Assembly (NCBI RefSeq): GCF_000633635.1
Contig: NZ_AYPQ01000002.1
Location: forward strand, 653,442-717,441
DNA: 64,000 nt
Origin: Enterococcus crotali
Lineage (GTDB): Bacteria; Bacillota; Bacilli; Lactobacillales; Enterococcaceae
Direction: 5' to 3'
Each line of letters starts with the position of its first letter. The first letter of the stretch is position 1. A program made the translations under genes and the position numbers. Positions 27,816 to 36,995 of the stretch are shown here, in pieces. Under the pieces are notes generated by a model that saw nothing but the letters and a program-made list of their open reading frames with translations, did no database searches and was not told the origin of the DNA.

Positions 27816-29429
27816 CTACCAGCCGCCAGAAAAGCCGCCTCCGCCAGATGAACCACCGCCACCAGAACTTCCTCCTTCGTCACTGGATGAACCGTCAGAA
27901 TCGCTACTTTGGTAGCTTGAAGCCCTAAAATGCTGTAAGGTTTGATAGCTAGCTAAATTGATTCCCGGTATTGCGCCTAAAAACAAACATTTATCAAGAT
28001 CCATGATCGCTTTTTGATAATAGTTCGATTCGATTTTTTTAAAATCCTTCTCGCCTTTTTTTAAGGCTTTAGGCAATTCCTGCTCAAAGTTTCCAGCTTC
28101 TTTGAAAAAATCCTCTTTACTGGTATCTCGACCTTTCAGCAGGTGATAAGAAACAAGTAAAACCAGTAATTTTTCCTTTTGTTTGGTGTAAAAGGACGCG
28201 GATACATGCTCTTTTACATAGACTTGAACAATATCCCTTGTTTGGATGAAAGCGAGTCTGGCTTGAATAATTTTTTGTAAAATTTCTAAGTAGTCATTGT
28301 CCGATTGCTTCAGCCTCAGCTGTAGTTGTGTTTTTGCTTGCGTGATCTTTTTCGGATCAGTTAGGAAATCGCTCAAACTTTGAGCATACGCTTTATAATA
28401 ACGCTCACTGAATTCTAAACATAAGGTGCAATACGTTAGCTTATTGGCTTCGGTAAGGTGATGGGTACGATATTTACCAAGTTCTGTTACATAATCTATG
28501 ACATCGCTTGTAAATAAAATCTTAGTTAAATATTGTCGCAAAAATGTATAGTTGCCAAAATTTGCTAGAATTAGTATCCACATAGGTGTTTCTTTAATAT
28601 AAAAAAGCATTGCTCGTTCTCTCACAGATACTTTACCGAGCCAACGTACTTGTAAATCTTGAATCGAATCAAATAGAGACCTCTTTAAAAGACGTTCTTC
28701 TAAAAAGCTTCTAAGGAAAAGAAAGCCTACGAAAAATCCTACAAGGACAAGTAGTGAAAGAATAAAATGATCCGTAATAAAGTCAAAAGCAATCCAAACA
28801 TAGTCCAAAAAATTCTTTTTCGGTTCTACATAGTGATATTGAGCGTTATCATAAGAGTAACTTGATTGCTCTAGATCCTGAACTTCCTTTTTCGCTGCTT
28901 CGTAATTGCCATAACGTTCATTCACGATCGATAGGATGTTGTGGCTGATGATATTCAAGCCTTGATCATACTTTTCCTCACGAAACAGTTGCTCCACGCT
29001 GGTGGGTACGATGTCACGCTTCATACTATCTGTGATCACATCTTCTACACCATACCCGACTTCTAAACGATATTTCCGGTCAGACACTGCAATGACAAAT
29101 AGAAAACCGTTATTTAGATCTCGATCACCGACGCCTAAGGTTTGGAAGGTTTCATTTGCGTAGGTTTCAATTGTTTCGTTTTTGGGTAACTTTTTGATGG
29201 TTTTTAGGACGAATTGCGGGCTGCCAGGTAGTTGTTTGAAATCTGATTCGTTTGCTTGAATGATCGCTTGCTTTGTTTCCTCGCTTAATAGACCCGCTTG
29301 ATCATCGACGAAGAAACTTTCGGCTGAGCTGGTTTGCGGAAGGGATAGAGCGAATAGGAAGATGGTAGTGAGGAATAGGATTTTTTTAAATAGACTTATT
29401 TTGGTAATGTGTGTGTGAGTTGAGTTCAT
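27816..29429 (-). CDS. TPM-domain membrane protein (YgcG-like)
   Basis: A 537-residue membrane-anchored protein. It has a signal peptide (about 1-36), an extracytoplasmic TPM domain (about 37-175: FVDDQAGLLSEETKQAI, NGFLFVIAVSDRKYRLEVGYGVED), a membrane helix (about 225-250: DHFILSLLVLVGFFVGFLFL), then a large helical region and a C-terminal Ser/Gly tail ending GGGGSSGGGGFSGGW. TPM proteins have been linked to membrane or photosystem repair and to phosphatase activity; the role in Firmicutes is unclear. It is monocistronic with its own terminator. Confidence 0.85.
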   Translation of the reverse strand: MNSTHTHITKISLFKKILFLTTIFLFALSLPQTSSAESFFVDDQAGLLSEETKQAIIQANESDFKQLPGSPQFVLKTIKKLPKNETIETYANETFQTLGVGDRDLNNGFLFVIAVSDRKYRLEVGYGVEDVITDSMKRDIVPTSVEQLFREEKYDQGLNIISHNILSIVNERYGNYEAAKKEVQDLEQSSYSYDNAQYHYVEPKKNFLDYVWIAFDFITDHFILSLLVLVGFFVGFLFLRSFLEERLLKRSLFDSIQDLQVRWLGKVSVRERAMLFYIKETPMWILILANFGNYTFLRQYLTKILFTSDVIDYVTELGKYRTHHLTEANKLTYCTLCLEFSERYYKAYAQSLSDFLTDPKKITQAKTQLQLRLKQSDNDYLEILQKIIQARLAFIQTRDIVQVYVKEHVSASFYTKQKEKLLVLLVSYHLLKGRDTSKEDFFKEAGNFEQELPKALKKGEKDFKKIESNYYQKAIMDLDKCLFLGAIPGINLASYQTLQHFRASSYQSSDSDGSSSDEGGSSGGGGSSGGGGFSGGW

Positions 29430-29456
29430 TTTTTACTCCTGATTGTGTTGGTTTAG

Positions 29457-30143
29457 TTATTGCTTTTTTTTTAAGTTCAAATACTGTTCTTTAAAATTTA
29501 ATAGCCTAATGCCTAATTCGTCTGAAAAATCCCACTGATCTACTATGAATCTATGGTAGGAAATTCTCCCCTTTTTTTGATTACTATTTTCAATAGTACC
29601 TGTCATTAAGCAAACTTCTAAATAAATTTTTTCATATGATTTTTTATAAATACCAGTTGAATTACTAATTCTTAAATTTAATTCATTTAAGAGTTCTACT
29701 ATTTAGCAAGTTCATGAGGATATCTAACTATGATTTTGCAGTTTCTTTGTCTAAAGGAGAGAATTTGTTATATAAATTATCAATAATACAGTCGTATTTT
29801 TTTGATACTCATCTTCTGTTTGAAAGATGTGCATAATGTTATTATTTTTTACATAGCTTTCAAGGCTGTTTTAAGGCATCATCCAATGAGTCCATTTGAT
29901 CGGTTTGTCTTAAGACCAAAGTATATGGTAACTCAAAAATTTCTACGTAATTTACTAGATCACTTTGAAATTCAGCTCTCTATATTGAACAGATATAGTA
30001 AAAATATCGGAGCAGTTTGATATAAACCTTCATCAAACAATAGATTCTAAATTAAAAATACCTTCGTCCCAGTCATCAATTTTACAAGTATCTGTATAAG
30101 TAACTAGGTACTCCATATGAAATGGTTGTCGATTAATTTTCAT
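29457..30143 (-). pseudogene. Decayed gene, possibly DUF5085-like T7SS accessory
   Basis: ATG at 30143 overlaps the stop of the upstream membrane protein (ATGA). The reading MKINRQPFHMEYLVTYTDT... continues through several frames: DEGLYQTAPIFF, SDLVNYVEIFELPYTLVLRQ, KYDCIIDNLYNKFSPLDKE, and finally an open C-terminal piece ISYHRFIVDQWDFSDELGIR to the stop at 29457-29459. At least four frame breaks show that it is dead. The YQTAP/VEIFELP pattern recalls the DUF5085-like proteins at 45038-46472, but the tail is longer, so the family is uncertain. Confidence 0.55.
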
Positions 30144-30895
30144 TTATAATTCTCTGTTTCTTTAGTGATCTGTTCTACAGGCGGATTGAAACTTTTAAAT
30201 CTTAATTTACAATACAGAGTCATAGATGTCCAAGCAGCACCTATATATATAGCATAACCTAACAAAATAAATAACATCCCCATAAGAATAAAAGTGGTAC
30301 TTGTATCTGGTATTACTTGTTTTATAATTACTGGTGCAATGATGGATAAAGAAATGCAAATAGGCAATAAGAATTTTCCTAAATGTTCATTTTTTTTCAT
30401 TTGTGTTGTTCCTTTTCCCTCTTTAGTATAATAACCTTTGAGAGCATGACTTCTAAAAATGAAAAGTGCTACTATAAAAACTAAAATTCCTAATAAATTA
30501 GAAGTGATTGCAATAATGTTTCTTGCATTATTATAGGTGAGCACTCCTTGAACAGGATTAAAAATGGAAATACCACCAAGAGCAATCGTTAAAATAGCTA
30601 ATTCAAAAATATTCAACCAAAAAACTATATATTGAAACTTTTGAAAATTCATATAGATACGTTTAAATGAAAAAATAATTGTAAGAATATAATTAATCAC
30701 TATAAAAGCATTAAGTATATTTCGAATGCTTGCTAGGGTGATAATGTCATTTCCTGCAAAAAAAACAAAGATAATAAAAAAGATCTTGCAAAAAAGAAGT
30801 ACACGCAAAAGTCCTGCTATAGAGAGAGCATTTTGTCTGCCAGATGATATATTCATTTTAAATGTATAAAAATTTTCTTCACTAAGTTGTTTCAA
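30140..30895 (-). CDS. Multi-pass membrane protein, likely T7SS immunity/accessory
   Basis: A 251-residue protein with about six membrane segments. The N-terminus (FYTFKMNISSGRQNALSIAGLL) resembles that of the protein at 42804-43502 (FEYTLSVKSGRHDSEGLKTL), defining one family in this locus. No known domain is recognised. Position at the distal end of the effector region suggests an orphan immunity protein against a membrane-acting LXG or RHS toxin. That is inference from context. Confidence 0.6.
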   Translation of the reverse strand: MKQLSEENFYTFKMNISSGRQNALSIAGLLRVLLFCKIFFIIFVFFAGNDIITLASIRNILNAFIVINYILTIIFSFKRIYMNFQKFQYIVFWLNIFELAILTIALGGISIFNPVQGVLTYNNARNIIAITSNLLGILVFIVALFIFRSHALKGYYTKEGKGTTQMKKNEHLGKFLLPICISLSIIAPVIIKQVIPDTSTTFILMGMLFILLGYAIYIGAAWTSMTLYCKLRFKSFNPPVEQITKETENYK

Positions 30896-30982
30896 ATTAA
30901 ACCTCCATTACTTTTTACTTGATAGCCAGTTTCCAATACCCTTAAGTTTATCTAATATTTACAGCTAATGCTACATGTTCAT

Positions 30983-31180
30983 TTAATTTTTTGCTGTTCC
31001 AAAAGAAGTTAACTCAGAAACGATTGCTGAATCATGTTTATCTAAACCAGTAGTTTCAATAGATACGGCAGATAAACCTCCCATGATCTTTGTGAGTTTT
31101 GAAACTCCTTTAAAATAATCATAAAGTAAGAAAATTTTTGTATATTTTTTAAACACAGCTACCTTCAGTTTTTGCATCAT
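30983..31180 (-). pseudogene. Short remnant, possible toxin C-terminal tip
   Basis: A 65-codon frame ending SIETTGLDKHDSAIVSELTSFGTAKN, without a ribosome-binding site, overlapping the decayed immunity-like frame to its right by 32 bp. It could be the last exon-like scrap of a displaced effector. No family is recognised. Confidence 0.35.
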
Positions 31181-31490
31181 TCAGATCTAGCTTAGATATA
31201 CTCTTTACAAATTGAAAAGCTTCTCTTTCTATAGAGTTTAAGGAATCATCGTTGTTTTGTATCATTCTTTTTTCAGAATATTCATTTGGAAATTTTAGTT
31301 TCATATAAGAAATTATTATTGGTACAGTAGGAAGAATGAACAAATGATTGAACCAAAGATAAACAGTATATTCATTATACTTCCTTTAAAAATTTCAGCA
31401 TGAGAGTTAAGTAATGCAAAAATAAATATGATTGGAAAGAGTATAGGTACTATGGTTGAATGTACTTTGGGCTTATAACCTTTAATAAGA
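31149..31490 (-). pseudogene. Decayed paralogue of the TADDFY-type membrane protein
   Basis: Immediately after the stop of the gene at 31491, a frame reads YKPKVHSTIVPILFPIIFIF..., breaks near 31340, and continues as PTVPIIISYMKLKFPNEYSEKR. The ISYMKLKFP(N/K)(E/Q)YS end is the same as in the intact paralogue to its right and similar to VSYTKFKFSEQYSE at 46457. This is the C-terminal half of a duplicated immunity-like gene. Confidence 0.6.
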
Positions 31491-32225
31491 TTAACGAACC
31501 TTTTCTATACTTTCATATGAGTACTGTTTTGGGAATTTTAATTTCATGTAAGAAATTAAAATCATTCTGGATACAGCTACAGAGATGAAAAATATACAAA
31601 CTAGAAATAAAATGAAGATGGCAAAAGATTGCTCTACTATACTTGCCGTGCCTACTCCAACTAAAGTTCCTATGAGTATAATATTTCTTTTTGAAGTGCT
31701 GTTATTATCAATAGCAATTTTTTCTCCTCTATATTTTTTATCTAACTGAATTACTTTCTTGTTATTTTTATGTGCTTCTTTTTTTTGTACTTTAATATAG
31801 TTTTTAATTAGAGATAAACATAAAAGTAACATCGGGAGACAAAGTAAGATGTCAAAAAAAATAAGAGAATTTTTGAAAAATAGGAAGTTATATAGGAATG
31901 TGATATAGGTAAAAATGATAATCACATATGCATATTGAAGTATAATAACACTTGTTGTAAACCATAAGATAGCCTCTTGATACTTCCATTTTTTTAGAAA
32001 AAGTGATAAAAAATTCAGGAAATTTGCAGTAGCAAAAAACATGGAGAAAAATTTAAAAACAGGAGTCAGTGGAACTATGTTGGCTGTATCAACATAAAAA
32101 GACATAATAGTATATATTACAATAGATAAGGTCAATAATACGATTATTGATTTCCTATTGAACTCTTTTAGGTTGTACTTTAAGGGTATAACGAATAAAT
32201 AAAAATCATCCGCAGTTTTTTTCAA
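31491..32225 (-). CDS. Six-pass membrane protein, TADDFY family, likely orphan immunity
   Basis: A 244-residue protein starting MKKTADDFYLFVIPLKYNL, with about six membrane segments and a C-terminal ILISYMKLKFPKQYS. It is a clear paralogue of the protein at 46457-47224 (MRKTADDFYFFIAPIKYRL), which sits directly downstream of the intact LXG toxin. Here it sits directly downstream of an internally deleted LXG gene, so the immunity-like gene has been kept while the toxin was lost. It is probably a membrane protein protecting against a pore-forming LXG toxin. The function is inferred. Confidence 0.65.
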   Translation of the reverse strand: MKKTADDFYLFVIPLKYNLKEFNRKSIIVLLTLSIVIYTIMSFYVDTANIVPLTPVFKFFSMFFATANFLNFLSLFLKKWKYQEAILWFTTSVIILQYAYVIIIFTYITFLYNFLFFKNSLIFFDILLCLPMLLLCLSLIKNYIKVQKKEAHKNNKKVIQLDKKYRGEKIAIDNNSTSKRNIILIGTLVGVGTASIVEQSFAIFILFLVCIFFISVAVSRMILISYMKLKFPKQYSYESIEKVR

Positions 32226-32269
32226 ATTAATAAACTCCTTTTTTATATAAGATGTTAATTTTTCTGTTA

Positions 32270-32690
32270 CTATTTTTTTGCAACCCCACTACCAATAATT
32301 CCTTCAGTTATGGCACCCGTAGCTGCTCCAAGATAACCGCCTCCAAGACTAGCTCCCATATTTACTTCAGTATTTACAGTAGTACTTACTGTTCCTTTAG
32401 ATCCTGTCAGTCCTTGGTTGGTAGCATCATTATCTACTGACCTGATTCATCGAGTAGGTAAAATTAGACTTTAAGTCTGCTATTATATTATCATAAACTT
32501 CAATTAAATTGTCATGTGCATTAGAAATATAATTTTTAGTAGCTTTTGCACCATCACCTTTAAATGAATCCATATCTTTTATATTACCCAATCTAGCTTT
32601 TGTTTCAGCGATGGCCGAAGTGCCTTTATCCGTATTTTTAGTTAACTCTTCTTTTAATAATTTCACTTCACTCACATCAATTTGTACCAT
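32270..32690 (-). pseudogene. LXG toxin gene collapsed by internal deletion
   Basis: The first 85 codons (MVQIDVSEVKLLKEELTKN... to FTYSMNQVSR) are about 90 percent identical to the N-terminus of the LXG protein at 47255-48661. After TAG, another frame reads DNDATNQGLTGSKGTVSTTVNT... and a short glycine-rich end GSGVAKK, matching the C-terminal part of the same protein (NDATKQGLTGSKRVVSTTVNT). About 290 central residues are missing. Both joined positions contain a GATAAYGATGC / AATGATGCAAC-like sequence, consistent with short-homology deletion. Confidence 0.8.
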
Positions 32691-32844
32691 GTTCTTCTCC
32701 TTTCTAATAGAGATTTTTTAGTTCCATTAGTTTTATTTCGTTTTTAGAATTATTTATTCGATTATACGAATTTATTGTTTTGACTGTAGAATATCTACAT
32801 TTATGTTTAGAATATAGTTAGTAGAAAACGGGAGGGGAAGGCAA

Positions 32845-33054
32845 ATGCCGATAATTTATAATCGTTTATGGAAGTTATTGATAGATAAAGAAATAACAAA
32901 AACACAGTTACGTAAAGAAATAGGGATAGGAACGGCTACTTTAGCGAAGCTTTCTGCAAATGAAAAGGTATCAATGGATGTTATTGAGAGGATATGTGTG
33001 GCTCTTGATTGTCAACCAGGGGATATTATGGAGTTTGTTCCTGAAAGTAAATAA
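32845..33054 (+). CDS. Cro/CI-type HTH regulator (YozG-like)
   Basis: A 69-residue single-domain XRE regulator: TKTQLRKEIGIGTATLAKLSANEKVSMDVIERICVALDCQPGDIMEFV is the typical compact helix-turn-helix family. It is plus-strand within a minus-strand effector region and overlaps the end of the Lap1-like gene by 43 bp tail to tail, so antisense effects on that gene are possible. GGGAGGGG precedes the ATG. It may regulate the neighbouring module or be a passenger. Confidence 0.88.
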   Translation: MPIIYNRLWKLLIDKEITKTQLRKEIGIGTATLAKLSANEKVSMDVIERICVALDCQPGDIMEFVPESK

Positions 33055-33395
33055 AAAATGGAGTTAATTTCAACAGATGAAATTAACTCTAAATATCCTT
33101 TAGTACCACTCGAACGGCTATTAGAACTACTTGCCAGAGTGGCAGTATTTTGATTCATTAGATCACTGGCTTGTTTGTCAGCTTCCTCGAACGCTTCAGC
33201 CATACTGTCAATATATGTGTTAAGCTGTTTTAAACTTTTACCTAGCTGCTTATTGCAGCTACCTAGTTGTTTCATAGCACTTTCTAATACTGATTTGCTA
33301 TCATCCGTTATTGAAGTGTTGACAGACTCCATAATTTCTGGTAAATCATTTGATATAAGCGTACTTTTGATAGTACCTACTTCAATTTTTTGCAT
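33012..33395 (-). CDS. Lap1-like (TIGR04197/DUF3130-type) T7SS effector partner
   Basis: A 127-residue helical protein beginning MQKIEVGTIKSTLISNDLPEIMES. Position upstream of an LXG gene, size, and the two-helix layout (SVLESAMKQLGSCNKQLGKS, then YIDSMAEAFEEADKQASDLM) match the small Lap1 proteins that bind LXG domains and aid export; compare the protein at 48689-48952, which has AQQMENIGKAIEDADKRSQ near its end. Its LXG partner (32270-32690) is dead, so this is probably an orphan. GAGGTG precedes the ATG. Confidence 0.65.
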   Translation of the reverse strand: MQKIEVGTIKSTLISNDLPEIMESVNTSITDDSKSVLESAMKQLGSCNKQLGKSLKQLNTYIDSMAEAFEEADKQASDLMNQNTATLASSSNSRSSGTKGYLELISSVEINSIFYLLSGTNSIISPG

Positions 33396-33408
33396 TTTTT
33401 CACCTCAA

Positions 33409-34293
33409 TTAATTTTCGTAATACCCTGAACTTAATTCATTGAATAACTGTTCTGGAGTCATATCATTATTTGAATAATTTATTAAAAATGATGTGTCAT
33501 CGCTATAGTATTTTTTTATTTCTGGATATTTTTTAATAAACTCATTTCTAGTATTTATTTTCGAAGTATAGCCACCTTCTAAATACTTATTAGCAGATTT
33601 TCTGGATACTGGCCAAATATTAGGATTAGGGCTCTCAAGATCATTGATACTAAAGATACTGTAAGCTGTTAGGTCTGGTTCTTTGTAACGATATTTTTCC
33701 TCTACTTTTTCCTCTGTTTTGATTGAATAATCTTTCACATCTAAATAATAGTAGATCTGACTTTTTTCAGGTCCATCCGTCCCATAAATAATTAAGTATT
33801 TATCATCTATGGAAAAACCATTCAGAAAATACATATAGTTCTCATCTATTAGTTTTTTATCTTTGGCTAGTAGGTCGACTTTTCTTGGCTCAGAATCCTT
33901 TTTTGACGATACATCATATAGAAAAATTTCAAATATAGTAGTTAAAGTAGTTGATTCCAAAGGTGTTGGAGTAGTATAGGTTCTATTAAATGTTGCAACA
34001 TGATTTTCTCCAACTTCAATATCAGAAGAATTATAATTATATCGTTGCTTATTTCTATACTTAGTTTCTGGATTTTGTACGTCTTTATACTGTGCAATTG
34101 TCCATTTATTATTATTCATTTTTCCCATATTTATAATTTCAGGTTGTTTACTAATATCCCACCATGCTGTTGTCTCAGCGGATGAAGGTATTCTAAAATA
34201 CTCATAAGTGAACCAACTAATACATGATATAATTCCTAAAAAAATTATTACAATAATGCTAATAATTATTGTTTTTTTCTTTTTTATAGACAT
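33409..34293 (-). CDS. Membrane-anchored extracytoplasmic protein of unknown function
   Basis: A 294-residue protein with one N-terminal membrane helix (IIISIIVIIFLGIISCISWF, about 9-30) preceded by lysines, and a Tyr/Asp/Lys-rich domain outside the membrane. No domain is recognised. It ends 13 bp before the Lap1-like gene and is probably in its operon. A membrane-tethered outside domain would suit an immunity protein against a toxin arriving from outside (compare TipC), but this is inference. Confidence 0.6.
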   Translation of the reverse strand: MSIKKKKTIIISIIVIIFLGIISCISWFTYEYFRIPSSAETTAWWDISKQPEIINMGKMNNNKWTIAQYKDVQNPETKYRNKQRYNYNSSDIEVGENHVATFNRTYTTPTPLESTTLTTIFEIFLYDVSSKKDSEPRKVDLLAKDKKLIDENYMYFLNGFSIDDKYLIIYGTDGPEKSQIYYYLDVKDYSIKTEEKVEEKYRYKEPDLTAYSIFSINDLESPNPNIWPVSRKSANKYLEGGYTSKINTRNEFIKKYPEIKKYYSDDTSFLINYSNNDMTPEQLFNELSSGYYEN

Positions 34294-34400
34294 TTATGTT
34301 CCTACCTTCATATTTTTATGGCGCATTTACAAATTCTCTTTGTTGGAATAACCTATCATGATTGTTTGAAAACTATTCTTAGAAAAATCAGAAAATCAAA

Positions 34401-34436
34401 ACAGCTAAATATCTTTAAAATAAGATATTTAGCTGT
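34401..34436. terminator. Terminator after the toxin-tip fragment
   Basis: Perfect 15-bp stem ACAGCTAAATATCTT/AAGATATTTAGCTGT (34401-34415/34422-34436). Confidence 0.85.
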
Positions 34437-34487
34437 CTTCTAAAACAATTAATTTTTTATCTATGCTAATTGTCAATGAACGCTTAC

Positions 34488-34877
34488 TTAAAATAACTCA
34501 GTAATTCTGATAGTTATTGCAAAATTATACTTTCCTGCAGTTTTATCAAATGCTCCTGCAAAAGCAGGTCCAAGTTTATTTTTACTAGTGGCTTTTCTGA
34601 TATTTTCTAATTCTTGCATTGTCTCGCCACGTAAATTCATTCTTTGATTTAACTCTGTTTTAGACATTTTACCATATTTTCCATGTAAATAATCTAACCT
34701 ATTTGCGTATTTCCCCCTAGTTGCAGTGCTGTTAGCCATTTGAGTTATCCCCTTATAATTACTTCTATCACTATTCTGCATCATTTTTACGACATGTTCC
34801 ATCTTAGTAGATGATGCACCTTTAACCATAATATTCATTAAATCTGCACCAAAATCTTCAATATCACTAATGTTTTG
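34488..34877 (-). pseudogene. Orphan C-terminal toxin tip, 5'-truncated (deaminase-like ending)
   Basis: Open frame from 34877 without a start codon at its head (QNISDIEDFGADLMNIMV...), with a possible ATG at 34838. The later part GPAFAGAFDKTAGKYNFAI recalls the first beta-hairpin of YwqJ/SCP1.201-type deaminase toxins (G-P-x-x-A-G-A...G-K), but the catalytic HxE and CxxC parts are missing. This looks like a displaced effector C-terminus that has itself been truncated. A candidate immunity gene (34962-35306) lies upstream. Confidence 0.5.
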
Positions 34878-34917
34878 TTATTCGTTTTAGGTTGATTAAA
34901 ATTTTAATATGTTTAAA

Positions 34918-34947
34918 AACGGTATCAGCGATTACCGCTAATACCGT
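34918..34947. terminator. Terminator after the acidic immunity-like gene
   Basis: ACGGTAT.AGCG pairs with CGCT.ATACCGT, directly 3' of the minus-strand gene at 34962. Confidence 0.75.
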
Positions 34948-34961
34948 CTAATATATCTTAT

Positions 34962-35306
34962 TTAGAATCGCTGCTTATGATCAATAAAGTTTAATGTCAC
35001 ATCGTCATTTTTCAATAGTGTTGGAATCGTGATTTTATTAAAAACACTATCATCATCAAATGAATTAGTGTAAATAGATACAAAACCAGTTGCAGCTTCA
35101 GCAAATCTTTTTTCCAAATTAAGCCAAAGTTCTTTAACAACTTCTTTTTCTATATCATTTTCTGGATCGAACAAGTCTAAACTTACAAATTCTTGTCCAC
35201 CGGAAGTTGATTCGAGTGAACCTTCTTCATATTCATTTTCAGAGAGGCTAATTAACTCCAATTCTATAGGGCTTTGAATGAAGGTAATATCTCTGTTCCA
35301 ATCCAT
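34962..35306 (-). CDS. Acidic cytosolic protein, candidate immunity protein
   Basis: A 114-residue, strongly acidic soluble protein (MDWNRDITFIQSPIELELIS..., many Glu/Asp). No known domain. Small acidic proteins next to toxin tips commonly act as cytosolic immunity factors that mimic nucleic acid or block the active site; here it lies beside the deaminase-like toxin fragment. It has its own terminator. The function is inferred from context only. Confidence 0.5.
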   Translation of the reverse strand: MDWNRDITFIQSPIELELISLSENEYEEGSLESTSGGQEFVSLDLFDPENDIEKEVVKELWLNLEKRFAEAATGFVSIYTNSFDDDSVFNKITIPTLLKNDDVTLNFIDHKQRF

Positions 35307-35439
35307 TTGAACCAGTGTTTCTTTTATTTTTGTTATTGGAGTATTATCAAAATTACCTTAATATATAGATTATTTAATTTTAATATAAAGTTTGGATAAC
35401 TATTTCTCTTTGAGAGAAGAAGTTAAAAATTAATATGAG

Positions 35440-35484
35440 TAAAAAAGTGTAAGTATCCGATTCTTGATATTTACACTTTTTTAC
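35440..35484. terminator. Terminator after lipoprotein 1
   Basis: AAAAAAGTGTAAGTATC pairs with GATATTTACACTTTTTT. The hairpin at 36275-36318 after lipoprotein 2 is a close copy, showing that gene and terminator were duplicated together. Confidence 0.85.
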
Positions 35485-35492
35485 TATATCTA

Positions 35493-36161
35493 TTAAGTTG
35501 TTATAGTGAATTCTTCAATATTTTTTAAATCATCGAAGTAGTAAAAATACAACTGATCTTTTCCTATTTTAAAAGGAATAATTTCAGTAGGCTTTTGACC
35601 ATTTACTTTAATTTTTTTTACGTCTTTTTTAGCTGTTACAGACCATATAAAGTTAGGATAACTATCGACTCTCTTAATAGCATATGGATCGTTATAGAGA
35701 TTTAACGATGATTTTTGTTCTTCAATTAGAGTGCTTTTTTTATGCAATTTACTGTTAATAAATTCAGTTGGTAAGGGTGTATAGGCTAAAGAATTTGAAT
35801 ATTTTTTCTGCCCAGCCTCTATTTTCTTTCTGAACCTCATAACAGTAAAGAATTCACCGTCATCATCAGCTTGAAATAATGTTCCATAAAAGACACAGCT
35901 TTCATCGTCTTCAATTATTTTTATAGTTTTCACTAATTCAAAATCAATAGGTTTTCCGTCTGCAAAAGTATTATGCTTAATAGCATCTGAGATAGTTGAA
36001 TAGTATCCTTTGATGCGTTCATCTTCGTTTAACTCTGGATCTCCTTCAGTAACACGTTCAACTCCAGTTGTATCATTTTCTTCACTATTACCAAAGCTGA
36101 TGCATCCTTGTAAACTGAGGATGCACCCTCCTAATAGTAAAAAAGTGAGTATTTTTTTCAT
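35493..36161 (-). CDS. Lipoprotein 1, candidate RHS immunity protein
   Basis: A 222-residue lipoprotein: signal MKKILTFLLLGGCILSLQGC with the modified Cys at residue 20, then an acidic linker and a folded domain ending in YPNFIWSVTAKKDVKKIKVN and GKDQLYFYYFDDLKN. It is a tandem paralogue (over 60 percent alike by eye) of lipoprotein 2 at 36327-36985, which directly follows the RHS toxin. Anchoring on the outer face of the membrane fits protection against a toxin that attacks the membrane from outside. No known domain is recognised. Confidence 0.75.
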   Translation of the reverse strand: MKKILTFLLLGGCILSLQGCISFGNSEENDTTGVERVTEGDPELNEDERIKGYYSTISDAIKHNTFADGKPIDFELVKTIKIIEDDESCVFYGTLFQADDDGEFFTVMRFRKKIEAGQKKYSNSLAYTPLPTEFINSKLHKKSTLIEEQKSSLNLYNDPYAIKRVDSYPNFIWSVTAKKDVKKIKVNGQKPTEIIPFKIGKDQLYFYYFDDLKNIEEFTITT

Positions 36162-36274
36162 AGTTCCCTCCTTATGCTAGATTGTAGCTCATAGTAGGTA
36201 TGTTAGAAAACTTGTATGATCGTAGGTTGCAACGGCGAGGAGTCACTTTAATTAGTTCTTTGCGGTATTCAAGC

Positions 36275-36318
36275 AAAAAAGTGTAAATATCTCATTATCA
36301 ATAAGTACACTTTTTCAC
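36275..36318. terminator. Terminator after lipoprotein 2
   Basis: AAAAAAGTGTAAATATC...AAGTACACTTTTTC, a diverged copy of the hairpin at 35440-35484. Confidence 0.75.
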
Positions 36319-36326
36319 TCTATCTT

Positions 36327-36985
36327 TTAAGTTGTTACAGTAAACTCGCCATTATTTTTTAAATCATCGAAGTAATAAAAATATAGCTGATCTTTCCCTA
36401 TTTTGAAAGGAATGATTTCAGTGAGTTTTTGATTATTTACTTTCATTTTTTTCACATCTTTTTTAGCTGTTAATGACCAAATGAAATTAGGATACTTTTC
36501 TACACCTTTTATAGCGTAAGGGTCATTATTTATAGGTAAAAACATTTCTTGTTCTTCAATAATACTTTTATTTTTGTACAACGTATTATTAATAAAATCA
36601 TATGATGGACTATAGCTAGAGGATTTGAATAATTTTTCTTGCCCTCCGTTATTTTTAATCTAAATCGCATAACCACAAAGATTTCTTCCCCGCCAGGTTG
36701 AATGATAGTACCATAAAAGTTACAGCTTTTAGTATCTTCAATAATTTTTATAGTTTGTTTTAGTGTAAAATCAGCTTTTTTTCCATCCGCAAAATTGTTA
36801 TGTTTGATTGCTTCGCTGATCGTTGAATAATAATTATTGATATAGTCGTCTTCATTAAAATCTGAATCTCGTTCAGTGATGCCTTCTACTTTGGTTGTAT
36901 CATTATCCTCATCACCAAAGCTAATACACCCTTGCAAACTGAGGATACATCCTCCTAATAATAGAAAAGCAAGTATTTTTTTCAT
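36327..36985 (-). CDS. Lipoprotein 2, candidate RHS immunity protein, frameshifted
   Basis: Begins MKKILAFLLLGGCILSLQGC, the same lipoprotein signal as lipoprotein 1, 10 bp after the RHS stop codon. The frame is lost after KKNYSN near 36620-36626; one added T gives a continuous 219-residue protein (SSSYSPSYDFINNTLYKN...) that follows lipoprotein 1 to its end GEFTVTT. It is the probable cognate immunity protein for the RHS C-terminus by position. Whether the frameshift is real decides whether the cell relies on lipoprotein 1. Confidence 0.75.
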
Positions 36986-36995
36986 AGTTCCCTCC

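Noticed and set aside
29802..30020. 72-codon plus-strand frame
   Set aside because: It is antisense to the decayed gene at 29457-30143, whose minus-strand codons make better sense.
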